Shown: one piece after another, positions 53,095-61,618 of the stretch
Numbering within the stretch: the first letter of the stretch is position 1
Layout of the letters: the number at the start of each line of letters is the position of its first letter
Source: Lachnoclostridium sp. An181
GTDB lineage: Bacteria; Bacillota; Clostridia; Lachnospirales; Lachnospiraceae
Direction: 5' to 3'
Assembly (NCBI RefSeq): GCF_002160325.1
Contig: NZ_NFKJ01000005.1
Location: 62,001 to 126,000 of the forward strand
Length of the DNA: 64,000 bases
Position numbers and translations under genes: made by a program
The notes under the pieces: generated by a model
The model's database searches: none
What the model was told of the DNA's origin: nothing
What the model saw: the letters and a program-made list of their open reading frames with translations, nothing else

Positions 53095-53562
53095 TTACTC
53101 AGCTTTTCTTTCCAGGCTAAGCAAATAATATCGATAAGTTATATAGCCAATGGATGTCATAAAAACCAAAATAAAAGCTACATTATCTTTCAAAGTTCTG
53201 AAATAAAGAGCAAAAAAAACAAATCCGATACTTTGAATCATAATTTTAAATTTTCTATCTTCAAGTTTTCCCATTTTAAATAAACAATAGCGAATTCCTA
53301 TTACTGCCGGAGAAAACACGATTGCTATTATAATCAGGAATATGGTTTGCTTATTAGTAGCAAATTTCTTTAATATATTTCTCTCTTTATTGTCAATCTC
53401 CAAACATTGGTACAACAGACTTAGTGACGCCTCATCAGGTACGCTTTTTCCCAACTCCCATTTTGAAATAGTCTGTCTGGTAACATATACAGAATTTGCT
53501 AGTTCTTGCTGCGTCATTCCTTTTTTTATTCTCGCCTCTTTTATCATTTCTGAAAGTTCCAT
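53095..53562 (-). CDS. XRE regulator with two transmembrane helices
   Basis: 155 residues. HTH in 1-60 (MIKEARIKKGMTQQELANSVYVTRQTISKWELGKSVPDE), then hydrophobic segments (TIFLIIIAIVFSPAVIGIRYCLF, IQSIGFVFFALYF, VAFILVFMTSIGYITYRYYLL). It is a membrane-bound regulator type frequent in Firmicutes. It follows the 93-residue membrane protein by 10 bases. Confidence 0.78.
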   Translation of the reverse strand: MELSEMIKEARIKKGMTQQELANSVYVTRQTISKWELGKSVPDEASLSLLYQCLEIDNKERNILKKFATNKQTIFLIIIAIVFSPAVIGIRYCLFKMGKLEDRKFKIMIQSIGFVFFALYFRTLKDNVAFILVFMTSIGYITYRYYLLSLERKAE

Positions 53563-53572
53563 ATATCCTCCA

Positions 53573-53854
53573 CTATCTACTGTTAGTATTCAGGACGCTA
53601 CTAACAGCACTAACCGCTCCAATACATATTATTATAGTGAAACTCGTATCCCATTCCCGCTCAAATAGAAATCCATATATACATATAAAAGCAAAAGCAA
53701 TAAAGAAAATCCACCTGAACACTTTTGGATAACGATTTGATACTTTTATAATGTACATTACAACTGGCACTAGCAACAATCCAGCTATACCAAATAATCC
53801 AATGGTAACCATCCAAAAGATATACTTCTTATTTTTTTCCATAAATCTCAACAT
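53573..53854 (-). CDS. Small membrane protein upstream of the XRE gene
   Basis: 93 residues with three hydrophobic helices (YIFWMVTIGLFGIAGLLLVPVVMYI, WIFFIAFAFICIYGFLF, FTIIICIGAVSAVSSVL). It is the first gene of a two- or three-gene cassette with the XRE regulator. The ATG at 53854 is preceded by AAGGAGGTTT. The function is unknown. Confidence 0.6.
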   Translation of the reverse strand: MLRFMEKNKKYIFWMVTIGLFGIAGLLLVPVVMYIIKVSNRYPKVFRWIFFIAFAFICIYGFLFEREWDTSFTIIICIGAVSAVSSVLNTNSR

Positions 53855-54232
53855 AACTAAAACCTCCTTTATTTTATACTCACATTTTAGGAAGTCTGTC
53901 TGCTAAAGTCACGCAACGGTCACCATAATTAACGCAACATCTACCTTGTATCTTCATAATAATTATGATTATTTCTACTTTCTCAGATGTTCTGCTGTAA
54001 CTATGCTCTATACGCTCTATTGGTATTATATTTTTACAATTATTCTGTTATTCTAATGGAAATCCTCGCTTTTTACTCTGTAAACTTCAAAGTTTCTTTA
54101 TTCGTATTTTACCATAGTTCACACCAAAGCGCTATTCCTGTACCAGCAAAGAACAGCTTTTCGACTACTCTCTACCTTACACATATACAATATCTTTCAG
54201 CACACTTTCCTCTACATTGGTTTTGATATTAT
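53855..54232. other. Intergenic region without intact gene
   Basis: AT-rich sequence upstream of the XRE/membrane cassette. I see no convincing coding frame. Confidence 0.45.
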
Positions 54233-54429
54233 TCATTAATGCACCCCATTTCATCTGGTCCTGTTCGTTTGGCGATTCTGTCACACCTTGTTTTTCTGCC
54301 ATTTGTTTCATTTTTTCGTTTTTATATCAAATATTCAAGTGTACTTTTATCTACATTTTCAGCTATAAAATCTCTTCTGTCATGAGCTAATGCACCAGCT
54401 CCAACCATACCACTAATTGTTCTTTTCAT
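54233..54429 (-). pseudogene. Relic of a plasmid-mobilization protein start
   Basis: The ATG at 54429 reads MKRTISGMVGAGALAHDRRDFIAENVDKS and then stops. A short shifted piece (KMKQMAEKQGVTESPNEQDQM) follows. The start MKRTIS..G.G...H..R.F.A.N.D matches the mob relic at 55253-55682, so this is probably a second truncated copy. Confidence 0.45.
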
Positions 54430-54477
54430 TATCTTTTTATCTCACCTGCCATTCTTAAAAGAGTGCCAGATATGGCG

Positions 54478-54600
54478 AACAAAAGTTTTCTCGCCGGATA
54501 CAGCGATTTTGTTACTTTTGTCAAAGGTAACGCAAAAGCACTTTTGATAGCCTACATTCATCAAAAGTACCCTTGTGCCCTGCCGGAGGCTATTTCCTCC
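54478..54600. repeat. Dispersed element next to mob relics, copy 1
   Basis: Contains TTTTGTTACTTTTGTCAAAG, GTAACGCAAAAGCACTTTTG and CCTTGTGCCCTGCCGG. A related copy lies at 60890-61012 (TTTGTTACTTTCGCCGAAAG, CAAAAGCACTTTCGACAGCC, TTGCGCCCTGCCGG). Both sit beside relics of the same mobilization gene, so they may be part of a transfer origin or element terminus. Confidence 0.5.
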
Positions 54601-54686
54601 CGTTGATCAGATTGTTTCCGATGGAATCCGAAGAATATGACCAATAGCGATACAACTATCCAAAAAACATAAAATAAAACCAACGA

Positions 54687-54736
54687 AAAAAGGCCTTACC
54701 AAATTGATTTCACTCAATTCAGTAAGACCTTTTTTG
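54687..54736. terminator. Bidirectional terminator hairpin
   Basis: AAAAAAGGCCTTAC and GTAAGACCTTTTTT form the stem around an inner dyad (ATTGA/TCAAT). It ends in A/T runs on both sides. No intact gene is adjacent, so it is probably a leftover. Confidence 0.55.
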
Positions 54737-55066
54737 TCGGTTTCACACATATCACTCGATAACCAATGGATTCTTGACAAATAATACAAAATACCCATTG
54801 TTATCATTTTATTGTCAAATAGAAGTTTATTTGCTCTCAAACGCCATGTTTATAAGGGTTTTCTCAATTTGTTTACTATTCGAACTCGCAAAATTAAATT
54901 TAGTTCTATACAGTTTTGTATAGGAGATTTGGTTTTATTTGATTTTATTTATTTCCAACTGTCATATCTCTATGGCCTGTTTCTGCTAGTGTTATCAATC
55001 TGTTATCACGATTTTGTTATCAAAATTACAGCTATATTTCAAATTTTAAATCTAGCATTTGGCAAA

Positions 55067-55260
55067 TTAATCAATACAACCACTTCCCAATACCACACTC
55101 GCAAAATCATCTCCAATAAGTAACGCTTTATTACTATTGTCTTTAAGTTCTAATATCATTTGATGTTTAAACTCATTATAGCTTAATAAAGTATATATCA
55201 CCTCTAGCGAATCATACCCTTTTCCCACATAAAAATTAATTGTATCAATTAAGGAAAATC
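55067..55260 (-). pseudogene. C-terminal fragment of an unknown protein
   Basis: The minus frame reads DTINFYVGKGYDSLEVIYTL, then LSYNEFKHQMILELKDNSNK, then ALLIGDDFASVVLGSGCID and a stop. It looks coding but has no start: it merges upstream into the mob relic. The family is not recognised. Confidence 0.35.
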
Positions 55261-55682
55261 TATATGCAGGTGCGGTGTTGCCTCATCCAGATGGAGATGA
55301 GCGGAAAACACACGCAAGGCAGGATTCCGTTCCTGAAAACCTTTTATATATTCATCCCATATTCTTGCTGCAATCTGTCCATCAGGCGTTTCCGCTCCCA
55401 TATCATTTTTATTTCCAATCTGAAGGATTATCTCATGAAATGGTTTTTCCTGCTTTCCAGAACGGATTTTTTCATAATGATTTTCGATCTTTCCTTGTCT
55501 GCTTTACATTATACCTTTCAAGTGCCTCATCAAATAATTCATGGTATATTTCTTGAATATCCTGATTGCAGTATTCCACATTCCAGTGACTCCGTTTCGG
55601 ATCTGTATTCTTTGCATGGAATTTTCTGCTGTTGTGGTTGACAAAGCCTTGCCCTGTTATAAAGCTGATTGTCCTCTTCAAT
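55253..55682 (-). pseudogene. Truncated plasmid-mobilization relaxase
   Basis: Starts at a TTG (55682) behind AAAGGAGAG: KRTISFITGQGFVNHNSRKFHAKNTDPKRSHWNVEYCNQDI. After a frameshift near 55490 it continues IRSGKQEKPFHEIILQIGNKND and ends with HLHLDEATPHLHIDF, the HxHxDE..PHxH metal motif of MobV-type relaxases. Everything downstream is lost. Confidence 0.7.
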
Positions 55683-55700
55683 AACTCTCCTTTCTCCCTT
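55659..55700. repeat. 42-base direct repeat, copy 1
   Basis: The 42 bases from ATAAAGCTGATTGTCC to CTTTCTCCCTT recur identically at 60832-60873. They cover the ribosome site and first codons of the mob gene in both places. Confidence 0.75.
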
Positions 55701-56264
55701 TTCCACGAATCAGCACTGTATTCTCTTCCGGCCAGTAATCTGCCATATCCAGAGCGGAAAGTTCTCCCACCCGAAGCCCCAGACAGAAAAGCAGCTCGAT
55801 TATACACATATTCCGGACAGCCAGTCTTTCTTTATATTCTGACCAGGCCTGCTGATACTGGAAAGTAGCCGCCAGAATCAGCTCTTTAATCTCTTCCCTG
55901 GATAATGTCCTGGGCAATGTCCTTGGCAACTGAAATTTTCTGGCCGTGAACCGGAAGAAAATCTCATTTAAGTTCAAAACCATTCTGAGATAATCACAAT
56001 ACTGCTGAATGGAAACATATTTTCTGCGGATAGAACGGGGTGCTAATTCTATCTCATTCTGCATATAAAAAAATATTCATAGATGCTCCGGTCATTGATA
56101 TCCCCGTAATGCCGTCTTTCCAGCCACCTGGAAAAATTCTGCAGGTCATTTTTATAGGCATACAGGGTATTGGATGACAAGTTTCTCTGCACAAAAAGCA
56201 TATCAATAAAGTCCTGGATCAGGACTTCCTGTTGTTCCTTATTATATTCCATAGGCCCCTCCAT
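55678..56264 (-). pseudogene. Truncated, frameshifted tyrosine recombinase
   Basis: The ATG at 56264 (or the Met at residue 5) opens MEYNKEQQEVLIQDFIDMLFVQRNLSSNTLYAYKNDLQNFSRWLE, a XerC/D-like N-terminal domain. After a shift near 56055 it continues APRSIRRKYVSIQQYCDYL, LPRTLSREEIKELILAA and IIELLFCLGLRVGELSALDMADYW (catalytic Arg). It is cut at RGKGRK, where the mob relic begins. The second Arg and the Tyr are missing. Confidence 0.75.
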
Positions 56265-56689
56265 TTTTCTCCTATCTGTTCATACAATTCCAATGATACC
56301 TTCTTATCCTTTTACTGTCCGGGGAGGGTGTCTGAAGAAAAATCCCGGAGGCTTGTTTTTTGGCGAGCAATTTTCCCCATTTTCATCGTTATGATTCCCT
56401 AAAATCAGCGTTGTATATTCATGCAGTTTCAAAGAATATCAATACATTTCCAAAAAATCAAGGACGCATTCGCGCCGCTATCGCGGTTAAAATCCTTGAT
56501 TTTACGGTAATGTATCGATAATGGTAATCAAGGCATGAATGAGTAATTATAATTGTCTGACAATGATGATTTTAAGGAAGTGCCGCGCCAATTATGAGGA
56601 ATTGACCTCGCTCATAAACAAGGCTTCCGTTCCCGCTGTCTGTCCATATCATACCTTATATAAATTATAGTGTATGAATGGCCGAAAAA
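56265..56689. other. Intergenic region with a long imperfect palindrome
   Basis: No gene. It contains the palindrome at 56437-56520 and G-rich runs around 56320. Confidence 0.5.
56437..56520. repeat. Long imperfect inverted repeat
   Basis: Outer arms TATCAATACATT / AATGTATCGATA and inner perfect arms AAATCAAGGA / TCCTTGATTT, with CGCG dyads in the loop. The structure is about 84 bases. It could be a small insertion element or a hairpin RNA. Only one copy is seen. Confidence 0.55.
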
Positions 56690-56738
56690 AAGGACCCTGC
56701 ACTGTCTTTTCAAAGGCAGTACAAAGTCCTTTCCCTTC
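56690..56738 (-). terminator. Terminator of the YhgE/Pip gene
   Basis: Stem AAGGAC..TACTGCC with GGCAGT-like partner GACAGTGCAGGGTCCTT, followed by TTTTTC on the minus strand, about 10-50 bases beyond the stop. Confidence 0.65.
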
Positions 56739-56747
56739 TTTTTTCTC

Positions 56748-59700
56748 TTATGCCAGTCCCTTTTCCTCTAACCAGTTATCCAGAGTCCTTTTTCCTCTTT
56801 TCATCTTAAGGGTTCGGATCTGGAACTCCAGAATGGTCAGCAGGGTAAAGACGATCCACAAAACGGTCAGGAATATTACGGCTTCCTGAATACTTTCTCC
56901 TCCTGATATGGTACTTCGGAAGGCTTCCACCGTATAAGTGAACGGTACCCAGTCATGAAGATAAGGGACAAAGCTTCCGGACAGTTCCAGGGGGTAGGTT
57001 CCCACAGAACCTGCCAGCTGGATCACCATAAATACCAGCATCAGGAAACTTCCCACTTTGCCAAAAGTATTGGTAAAGAAATACATCACAGACATAAAAG
57101 CCACCGAAGCCAGACAGGCCACCGCCAGGGTTTTCCCCATTTCCACCGGCTCAAAACCGTCACACAGATGAAGCATAAAGATCATCACCGCTGCCTGGAG
57201 CAGGGCAATCAGATACAGTACCGATGCCTTGCTTCCCCACCAGGCCAGACCGGATTTCAGCTTTCCGCTGTACTTTGTCAGCGGATACATAAGACTAAAG
57301 GCAATACAGCCTACCCAAAGTGCCACAGACATCATATAGGGGGCCATGGCATGGCCGTTATTTTCTACCCTGGTGATCTGTGTTTCTTTTGTTTCCACAG
57401 GAGCTGCAAACATATCCGCCGTATCTTCTCCTTTATTCGTATCCCGGATCTGTTTTGCCCCCTCTGCCAGACTGTCTTTTAAAGTCCTAGTTCCTTCCGC
57501 CAGCTGTTCAATCCCGGATCCAAGAGTTTTACTTCCATCATGAAGCTGGGAAGCTCCGCTGCTGATCTGGGAGGCTCCGTCCTCCAGCTGTACCGCTCCT
57601 CCAAGAAGAGCCTGATTGTTTGCAATAAGCTGGCCGGTTCCCTGGGACAACTTGCTGGTTCCGGCTACCAAGGTATCCATACCCGCCGAAAGAGTTCCTG
57701 CTCCCTGAGAAAGGGTCTGGGCTCCTGTCTTCAGACTTCCAGTTCCCTGTTTCAGATCCTTTGCTCCCTGGGACAGCTGTTCCACTCCCTGGGAAAGAGC
57801 CGGAAGCTGTCCCTGCATTTCCTGTACTCCTTTATCCAGATCAGAACTCCCCTGTACCAGACGGCCAAATCCCTCATCCAGCTGCCCGGCTCCCTGTACC
57901 AGTGCTTCCGTTCCCTGTGTCTTCAGTGCTCCGGCTCCATCCTTTGCACTCTGGATTCCGCCGGCAAGTGCAGGTGCCGCCTCAGTCAGCTGTTCTACTC
58001 CCCGGTTCACTTCTCCACTTCCCTGGGTAAGACGGTCAGCACCTTCCCTCAGCTGAGACAGACTGTCTCCAACCTGTGTGCCGATTCCGCTCTTCAGCTG
58101 CTCCATGCCGCTGTCCACTCCTGCCAGATACTGTTCTCCGGCTGTTTCTGTCTGAGCAGACAACTGTCCCAGACCTTCTGATAATGCCTGAAGACCCTTT
58201 ACCACACTGCTCAGGTCTGTAGAATTTTCCCCTGCCAAACCGGCCCCGGTCATATCCCGGGCCTGCCGGGCTGCCTCTGCCATGGTCTGCTGATCCTGAG
58301 ACAGGGCGGCACTGCTGTTCCCAAGAGCCTGAGAAGCTTCCTGGAGACGGTTTCCCGCCTCATTGGCTGCATCGGCGTTTTGCTGTGCAGCTGCCACTGC
58401 CTCCCAGGCAACGGATGCCACTGCATCTATATCTCCTGAATCAATTGCCTGCTGCAAGGAATCACTTAAATAAGAGGCGTCTGTACTTTCCACACCTCCC
58501 AGATTTTCTGCCGCAGCCTGGGCTGCCTCTGCCTGGTTTCCGGCTTCCTGGGCATTCCTCTCTAAAGTATCGCCCAGCTGGTCCCCACTTCCTGTTTCCT
58601 GGGACATGCTCTCCGTTCCCTGAATCCCCGCAAGGAGCTGATCGGCACTGGATTTTAACTGGTCCGCGCCCTCTTTCACAGAGTCAAAAACCTGTTTTCC
58701 TCCATCCTGCAGCTGTCCGTTTACCTGATCAATACTGGCAGAAATGCCGGGGACTACCTGTTCTTCCAGAAGCTTCATTCCCTGGGAAAGCTGAGCTGCC
58801 CCTTCATAGACCTCATTTGTACCTTCCTGAAGTTTCTGTGTCTGCCCGGGAAGCTGGGATGCTGCACTGTTCAGCTGATCCAGTCCTTCCTGTAAAGATG
58901 CAAGACCCCTGTCTGTCTGTTCAGCTCCTGCCTTCAGACTTTTGCTTCCCTCTCCCGCTGTCTTGACACCTGCGGCAAGCTGGGAAGACCCCTGGGATAA
59001 TGCCCGGACTCCCTGAGAAAGTCCCGGGATCTTTCCTTCTAACTGTCCCATGCCCTCTTCCAGGGACTGGGCTCCTGCATCCAGGCTTTCACTTCCGCCG
59101 GCAAGTTCTTTTGCCCCGCTGTCCAGGGTTTTCGTCCCCTTGTTCAGTTCACTGGCCCCATCCTGAAGTTCACGTGCTCCCTTGTCTGCGGCTGTTACTC
59201 CATCTGTATAAGTCTTTAGTCCCTCTTCTAGGGTCTGACTGCCATCTCTGAATACCAGAGTACTATCTGCCAGAACCTGTAAATTCTCTTCGATCTGTTC
59301 ATTTCCTGAGGCAAGTGCCCGAGTTCCCTCCTGGAGCTTCCCGGAACCATCTGCCGCTTCCTCCATTCCGTCCCCGGCCTTACCGATCTGTTCAAAAACC
59401 GCTTCTGCATAGGTGCGGGTAACTTCTTCCCGGACAGAACTCTGGATTTTCTCCATAGCTGTCTCGCTCATCTTAGAAGCAATGTAATTGGTACCCGGGT
59501 TTGTTTCATAAGAAAGTTCCATTTTTTCAGGTTTTTCCCGGGTAAGGGTGGCTGCATTGGCTGAAAAATCCTCCGGTATGGTAATGACCATATAATAACT
59601 TCCGTCTTTCAGCCCCTGCCGGGCCCTTTCCTTATCTGTAAAAGAAAAATTCAGAGAACTGTCCTCTTTCAGATTCTCCACCATTTCTTTTCCTATGTTT

Positions 59701-59894
59701 AATGTTTCTCCCTCATATTCTACCGGTTTATCCTCATTCACCACAGCCACGGGCAATTTGTCCATATTGCCATAAGGGTCCCACATGGATCCCAGAAAAA
59801 GGGTGGTATAAATGGTAGGAATTGCAATAATCGCAACAATAACTACCAACATGAGTTTATTACTCAGTAGCTTTTTCCACTCTAGTTTCAGCAT
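56748..59894 (-). CDS. YhgE/Pip family membrane protein
   Basis: About 1048 residues. One N-terminal membrane helix (LMLVVIVAIIAIPTIYTTLFLG) is followed by MWDPYGNMDKLPVAVVNEDK, the YhgE/Pip signature. A very long extracellular region with L..G...L..G heptads (EGTRALASGNEQIEENL and many repeats) forms a coiled stalk. Five helices close the protein (MMSVALWVGCIAFSLMYPL, ASVLYLIALLQAAVMIFML, VGSFLMLVFMVIQLAGSVGTYPLELS). The family includes Pip, a phage receptor of Lactococcus, and ESX-type secretion relatives. The start at 59894 has GGAGACAGGAGA. It is divergent from tetR and probably repressed by it. Confidence 0.9.
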   Translation of the reverse strand: MLKLEWKKLLSNKLMLVVIVAIIAIPTIYTTLFLGSMWDPYGNMDKLPVAVVNEDKPVEYEGETLNIGKEMVENLKEDSSLNFSFTDKERARQGLKDGSYYMVITIPEDFSANAATLTREKPEKMELSYETNPGTNYIASKMSETAMEKIQSSVREEVTRTYAEAVFEQIGKAGDGMEEAADGSGKLQEGTRALASGNEQIEENLQVLADSTLVFRDGSQTLEEGLKTYTDGVTAADKGARELQDGASELNKGTKTLDSGAKELAGGSESLDAGAQSLEEGMGQLEGKIPGLSQGVRALSQGSSQLAAGVKTAGEGSKSLKAGAEQTDRGLASLQEGLDQLNSAASQLPGQTQKLQEGTNEVYEGAAQLSQGMKLLEEQVVPGISASIDQVNGQLQDGGKQVFDSVKEGADQLKSSADQLLAGIQGTESMSQETGSGDQLGDTLERNAQEAGNQAEAAQAAAENLGGVESTDASYLSDSLQQAIDSGDIDAVASVAWEAVAAAQQNADAANEAGNRLQEASQALGNSSAALSQDQQTMAEAARQARDMTGAGLAGENSTDLSSVVKGLQALSEGLGQLSAQTETAGEQYLAGVDSGMEQLKSGIGTQVGDSLSQLREGADRLTQGSGEVNRGVEQLTEAAPALAGGIQSAKDGAGALKTQGTEALVQGAGQLDEGFGRLVQGSSDLDKGVQEMQGQLPALSQGVEQLSQGAKDLKQGTGSLKTGAQTLSQGAGTLSAGMDTLVAGTSKLSQGTGQLIANNQALLGGAVQLEDGASQISSGASQLHDGSKTLGSGIEQLAEGTRTLKDSLAEGAKQIRDTNKGEDTADMFAAPVETKETQITRVENNGHAMAPYMMSVALWVGCIAFSLMYPLTKYSGKLKSGLAWWGSKASVLYLIALLQAAVMIFMLHLCDGFEPVEMGKTLAVACLASVAFMSVMYFFTNTFGKVGSFLMLVFMVIQLAGSVGTYPLELSGSFVPYLHDWVPFTYTVEAFRSTISGGESIQEAVIFLTVLWIVFTLLTILEFQIRTLKMKRGKRTLDNWLEEKGLA

Positions 59895-60018
59895 TCTCCT
59901 GTCTCCTTTCTGTCTGCGCAACTAGTTATAGTTTAATAGATACTATGTTGATTATTTACACATACTGCATTATACTAGGGTTATAAATACCTTACAACCG
60001 ACAATAATCCTTCGTTGC

Positions 60019-60051
60019 GTCTATTAATAGACAAAATGTCTATCTAGTGTC
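60019..60051. promoter_or_regulatory. TetR operator cluster between yhgE/pip and tetR
   Basis: Two overlapping perfect palindromes, GTCTATTAATAGAC (60019-60032) and TAGACAAAATGTCTA (60028-60042), plus a further GTCTA at about 60048. They lie in the divergent promoter region, 40 bases before tetR. Confidence 0.7.
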
Positions 60052-60092
60052 TATGGTTTATAATTTTTTTATATTTTCGAAAGGAGAAATCT

Positions 60093-60719
60093 ATGAAAGA
60101 AAAAACTGACCGGAGAATCCGCAAAACAAAAGCCCAGCTTCGAGCAGGGCTTGCAAAACTTATGCAGGAAAAAAGTATTAAAGAAATTACTGTAAAAGAA
60201 CTGGTAGAGGAAGTGGATATCAACCGTTCTACTTTCTATCTCCATTATACGGATATTTTCAATATGCTTTCCACCATTGAAGAAGAACTGCTGGAAGAGA
60301 TCCGCCAGACCATTCAGAATCATCCGGTCAGTCCCTTTAACGAATCCAGCTTTCCTTTTATTGAGGATATTTTTCATATCCTGGCAGAAAACAAAGATAT
60401 CTGCAACGCCTTGCTGGGGCCAAACGGGGATATCGCGTTTATCCATCGCATTGAAAATCTGATTTCCACCCACAGTCTTAACGTACTGCGCCGGACTTTT
60501 CCGGACACTATTGAAGACCTGAAATATTCCTATTCTTTCTGTCTTTCCGGCTGCATCGGTCTGGTGAAAACCTGGCTAACATCCGATACCGATGAAACGC
60601 CTCAATATATGGCCCAGCTCACCTTCCGGCTGATCATGAACGCCCTCCGTCATATGTATCCTGATAACACGCCCTCACAGACACCTCTGTCAGGTTCCAA
60701 AAGCCCTCTGCCGGAATAG
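60093..60719 (+). CDS. TetR-family regulator
   Basis: 208 residues: RRIRKTKAQLRAGLAKLMQEKSIKEITVKELVEEVDINRSTFYLHYTDIFNML, the TetR helix-turn-helix, with a ligand domain that is variable as usual (TetR_C-type LAENKDICNALLGPNGD). AAAGGAGAAA precedes the ATG. Divergent transcription and the operator suggest it represses the YhgE/Pip gene and itself. Confidence 0.9.
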   Translation: MKEKTDRRIRKTKAQLRAGLAKLMQEKSIKEITVKELVEEVDINRSTFYLHYTDIFNMLSTIEEELLEEIRQTIQNHPVSPFNESSFPFIEDIFHILAENKDICNALLGPNGDIAFIHRIENLISTHSLNVLRRTFPDTIEDLKYSYSFCLSGCIGLVKTWLTSDTDETPQYMAQLTFRLIMNALRHMYPDNTPSQTPLSGSKSPLPE

Positions 60720-60762
60720 ATCCGGCAGACACTTCTTCAGGATCTGTGTCTGACCGGGATTT

Positions 60763-60855
60763 TTATTGCTTTTCCAGAGCTTTCTGATACTCTTCCTTCA
60801 GTTCTTTGATTTTTTCCTCCTTTTCCCTGTCATAAAGCTGATTGTCCTCTTCAAT
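60763..60855 (-). pseudogene. Second mob-gene start relic
   Basis: A TTG at 60855 reads KRTISFMTG, as at 55682, then stops. In a shifted frame YDREKEEKIKELKEEYQKAL and EKQ run to a stop at 60763. The first bases are within the 42-base repeat. Confidence 0.5.
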
Positions 60856-60873
60856 AACTCTCCTTTCTCCCTT
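60832..60873. repeat. 42-base direct repeat, copy 2
   Basis: Identical to 55659-55700. The two copies bracket the recombinase relic, the YhgE/Pip gene and tetR. Confidence 0.75.
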
Positions 60874-60889
60874 GTCGGGTAGTAATCAG

Positions 60890-61012
60890 CGCCGGATACG
60901 GCGCACAGGCTTTGTTACTTTCGCCGAAAGTAACTCAAAAGCACTTTCGACAGCCGTTCCGTCCGTCAAAAGCTGCCTTTGCGCCCTGCCGGGAGCTTAT
61001 CTGTCCTACGGA
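60890..61012. repeat. Dispersed element next to mob relics, copy 2
   Basis: Related to 54478-54600 (shared TTTGTTACTTT, CAAAAGCACTTT, GCCCTGCCGG). It adjoins the 42-base repeat and the end of the small IME gene. Confidence 0.5.
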
Positions 61013-61245
61013 CGGAGCGGCTGATTCAGCCGCCTTGTTTCCGCCGCTATCGCTTTTCGTATTGCAGACGCCACATTTGCCACTGTGCTTTCCTCCCATC
61101 CTGCAAGCCATACCAGTGTCCGCATTTCTCCTTTTGTCAGCTCTACCTCTCCAAAAATTTCATTGAGCATAGCAATCTGTCTCGCCTCCATCTCATAAAA
61201 TTTTTCATTTATATTCCGTGTTCCACGTTCCGGCTGGATAATCAT
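61006..61245 (-). CDS. Small IME accessory protein
   Basis: 79 residues: GTRNINEKFYEMEARQIAML and NEIFGEVELTKGEMRTLVWLAGWEESTVANVASAIRKA. The start at 61245 has GAAGGAGGG. Proteins of this type accompany mobilization genes in Clostridia. The function is unknown; the C-terminal helix-turn-helix-like part could bind DNA or protein. Confidence 0.55.
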   Translation of the reverse strand: MIIQPERGTRNINEKFYEMEARQIAMLNEIFGEVELTKGEMRTLVWLAGWEESTVANVASAIRKAIAAETRRLNQPLRP

Positions 61246-61318
61246 AAAATCCCTCCTTCCGCCTTGTCCGCTATCACAGGAGCGTGCACGCTCCTGTCTC
61301 ATACCATCAAAGGAAACT

Positions 61319-61552
61319 TTACCAGCGGAAACTGTCAGGTATCCCACGCCTGTCCAGATATTCCTGCCGGGCTTTTTTCCGTTCCGTCTCTGTTGGTGCA
61401 GTCTTAGCCTTTCCATATAACTCACGCAATACCATTGCATCTAATTTCTTCTCCAATCCTATCCTTATCTCATCCATATAGCTGTCGTCCTCCATCAGAT
61501 GATAGTGGATCAGTTGCACAAACAATTCCTGTGGTATCTGTACCTGTTTCAT
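61319..61552 (-). CDS. Small IME protein, complexin-like
   Basis: 77 residues: QIPQELFVQLIHYHLMEDDSYMDEIRIGLEKKLDAMVLRELYGKAKTAPTETERKKARQEYLDRRGIPDSFRW. This is a conserved small helical protein of Clostridia mobile elements, sometimes misnamed complexin-2. Its role is unknown. It is on the same strand as the integrase and ATPase genes. Confidence 0.65.
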   Translation of the reverse strand: MKQVQIPQELFVQLIHYHLMEDDSYMDEIRIGLEKKLDAMVLRELYGKAKTAPTETERKKARQEYLDRRGIPDSFRW

Positions 61553-61618
61553 CCAAAGCTCCTTTCAAGGTGGCAACATTACCTGTTCCTAAAGAAATGG
61601 TAATCTTGCCATGTTGAA

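Noticed and set aside
54607-54840. 77-residue minus-strand frame
   Set aside because: It spans a bidirectional terminator hairpin and shows no conserved motif or ribosome site.
57540-58966. Long plus-strand frames opposite the YhgE/Pip gene
   Set aside because: They mirror the heptad repeats of the real gene; no ribosome sites or known domains.
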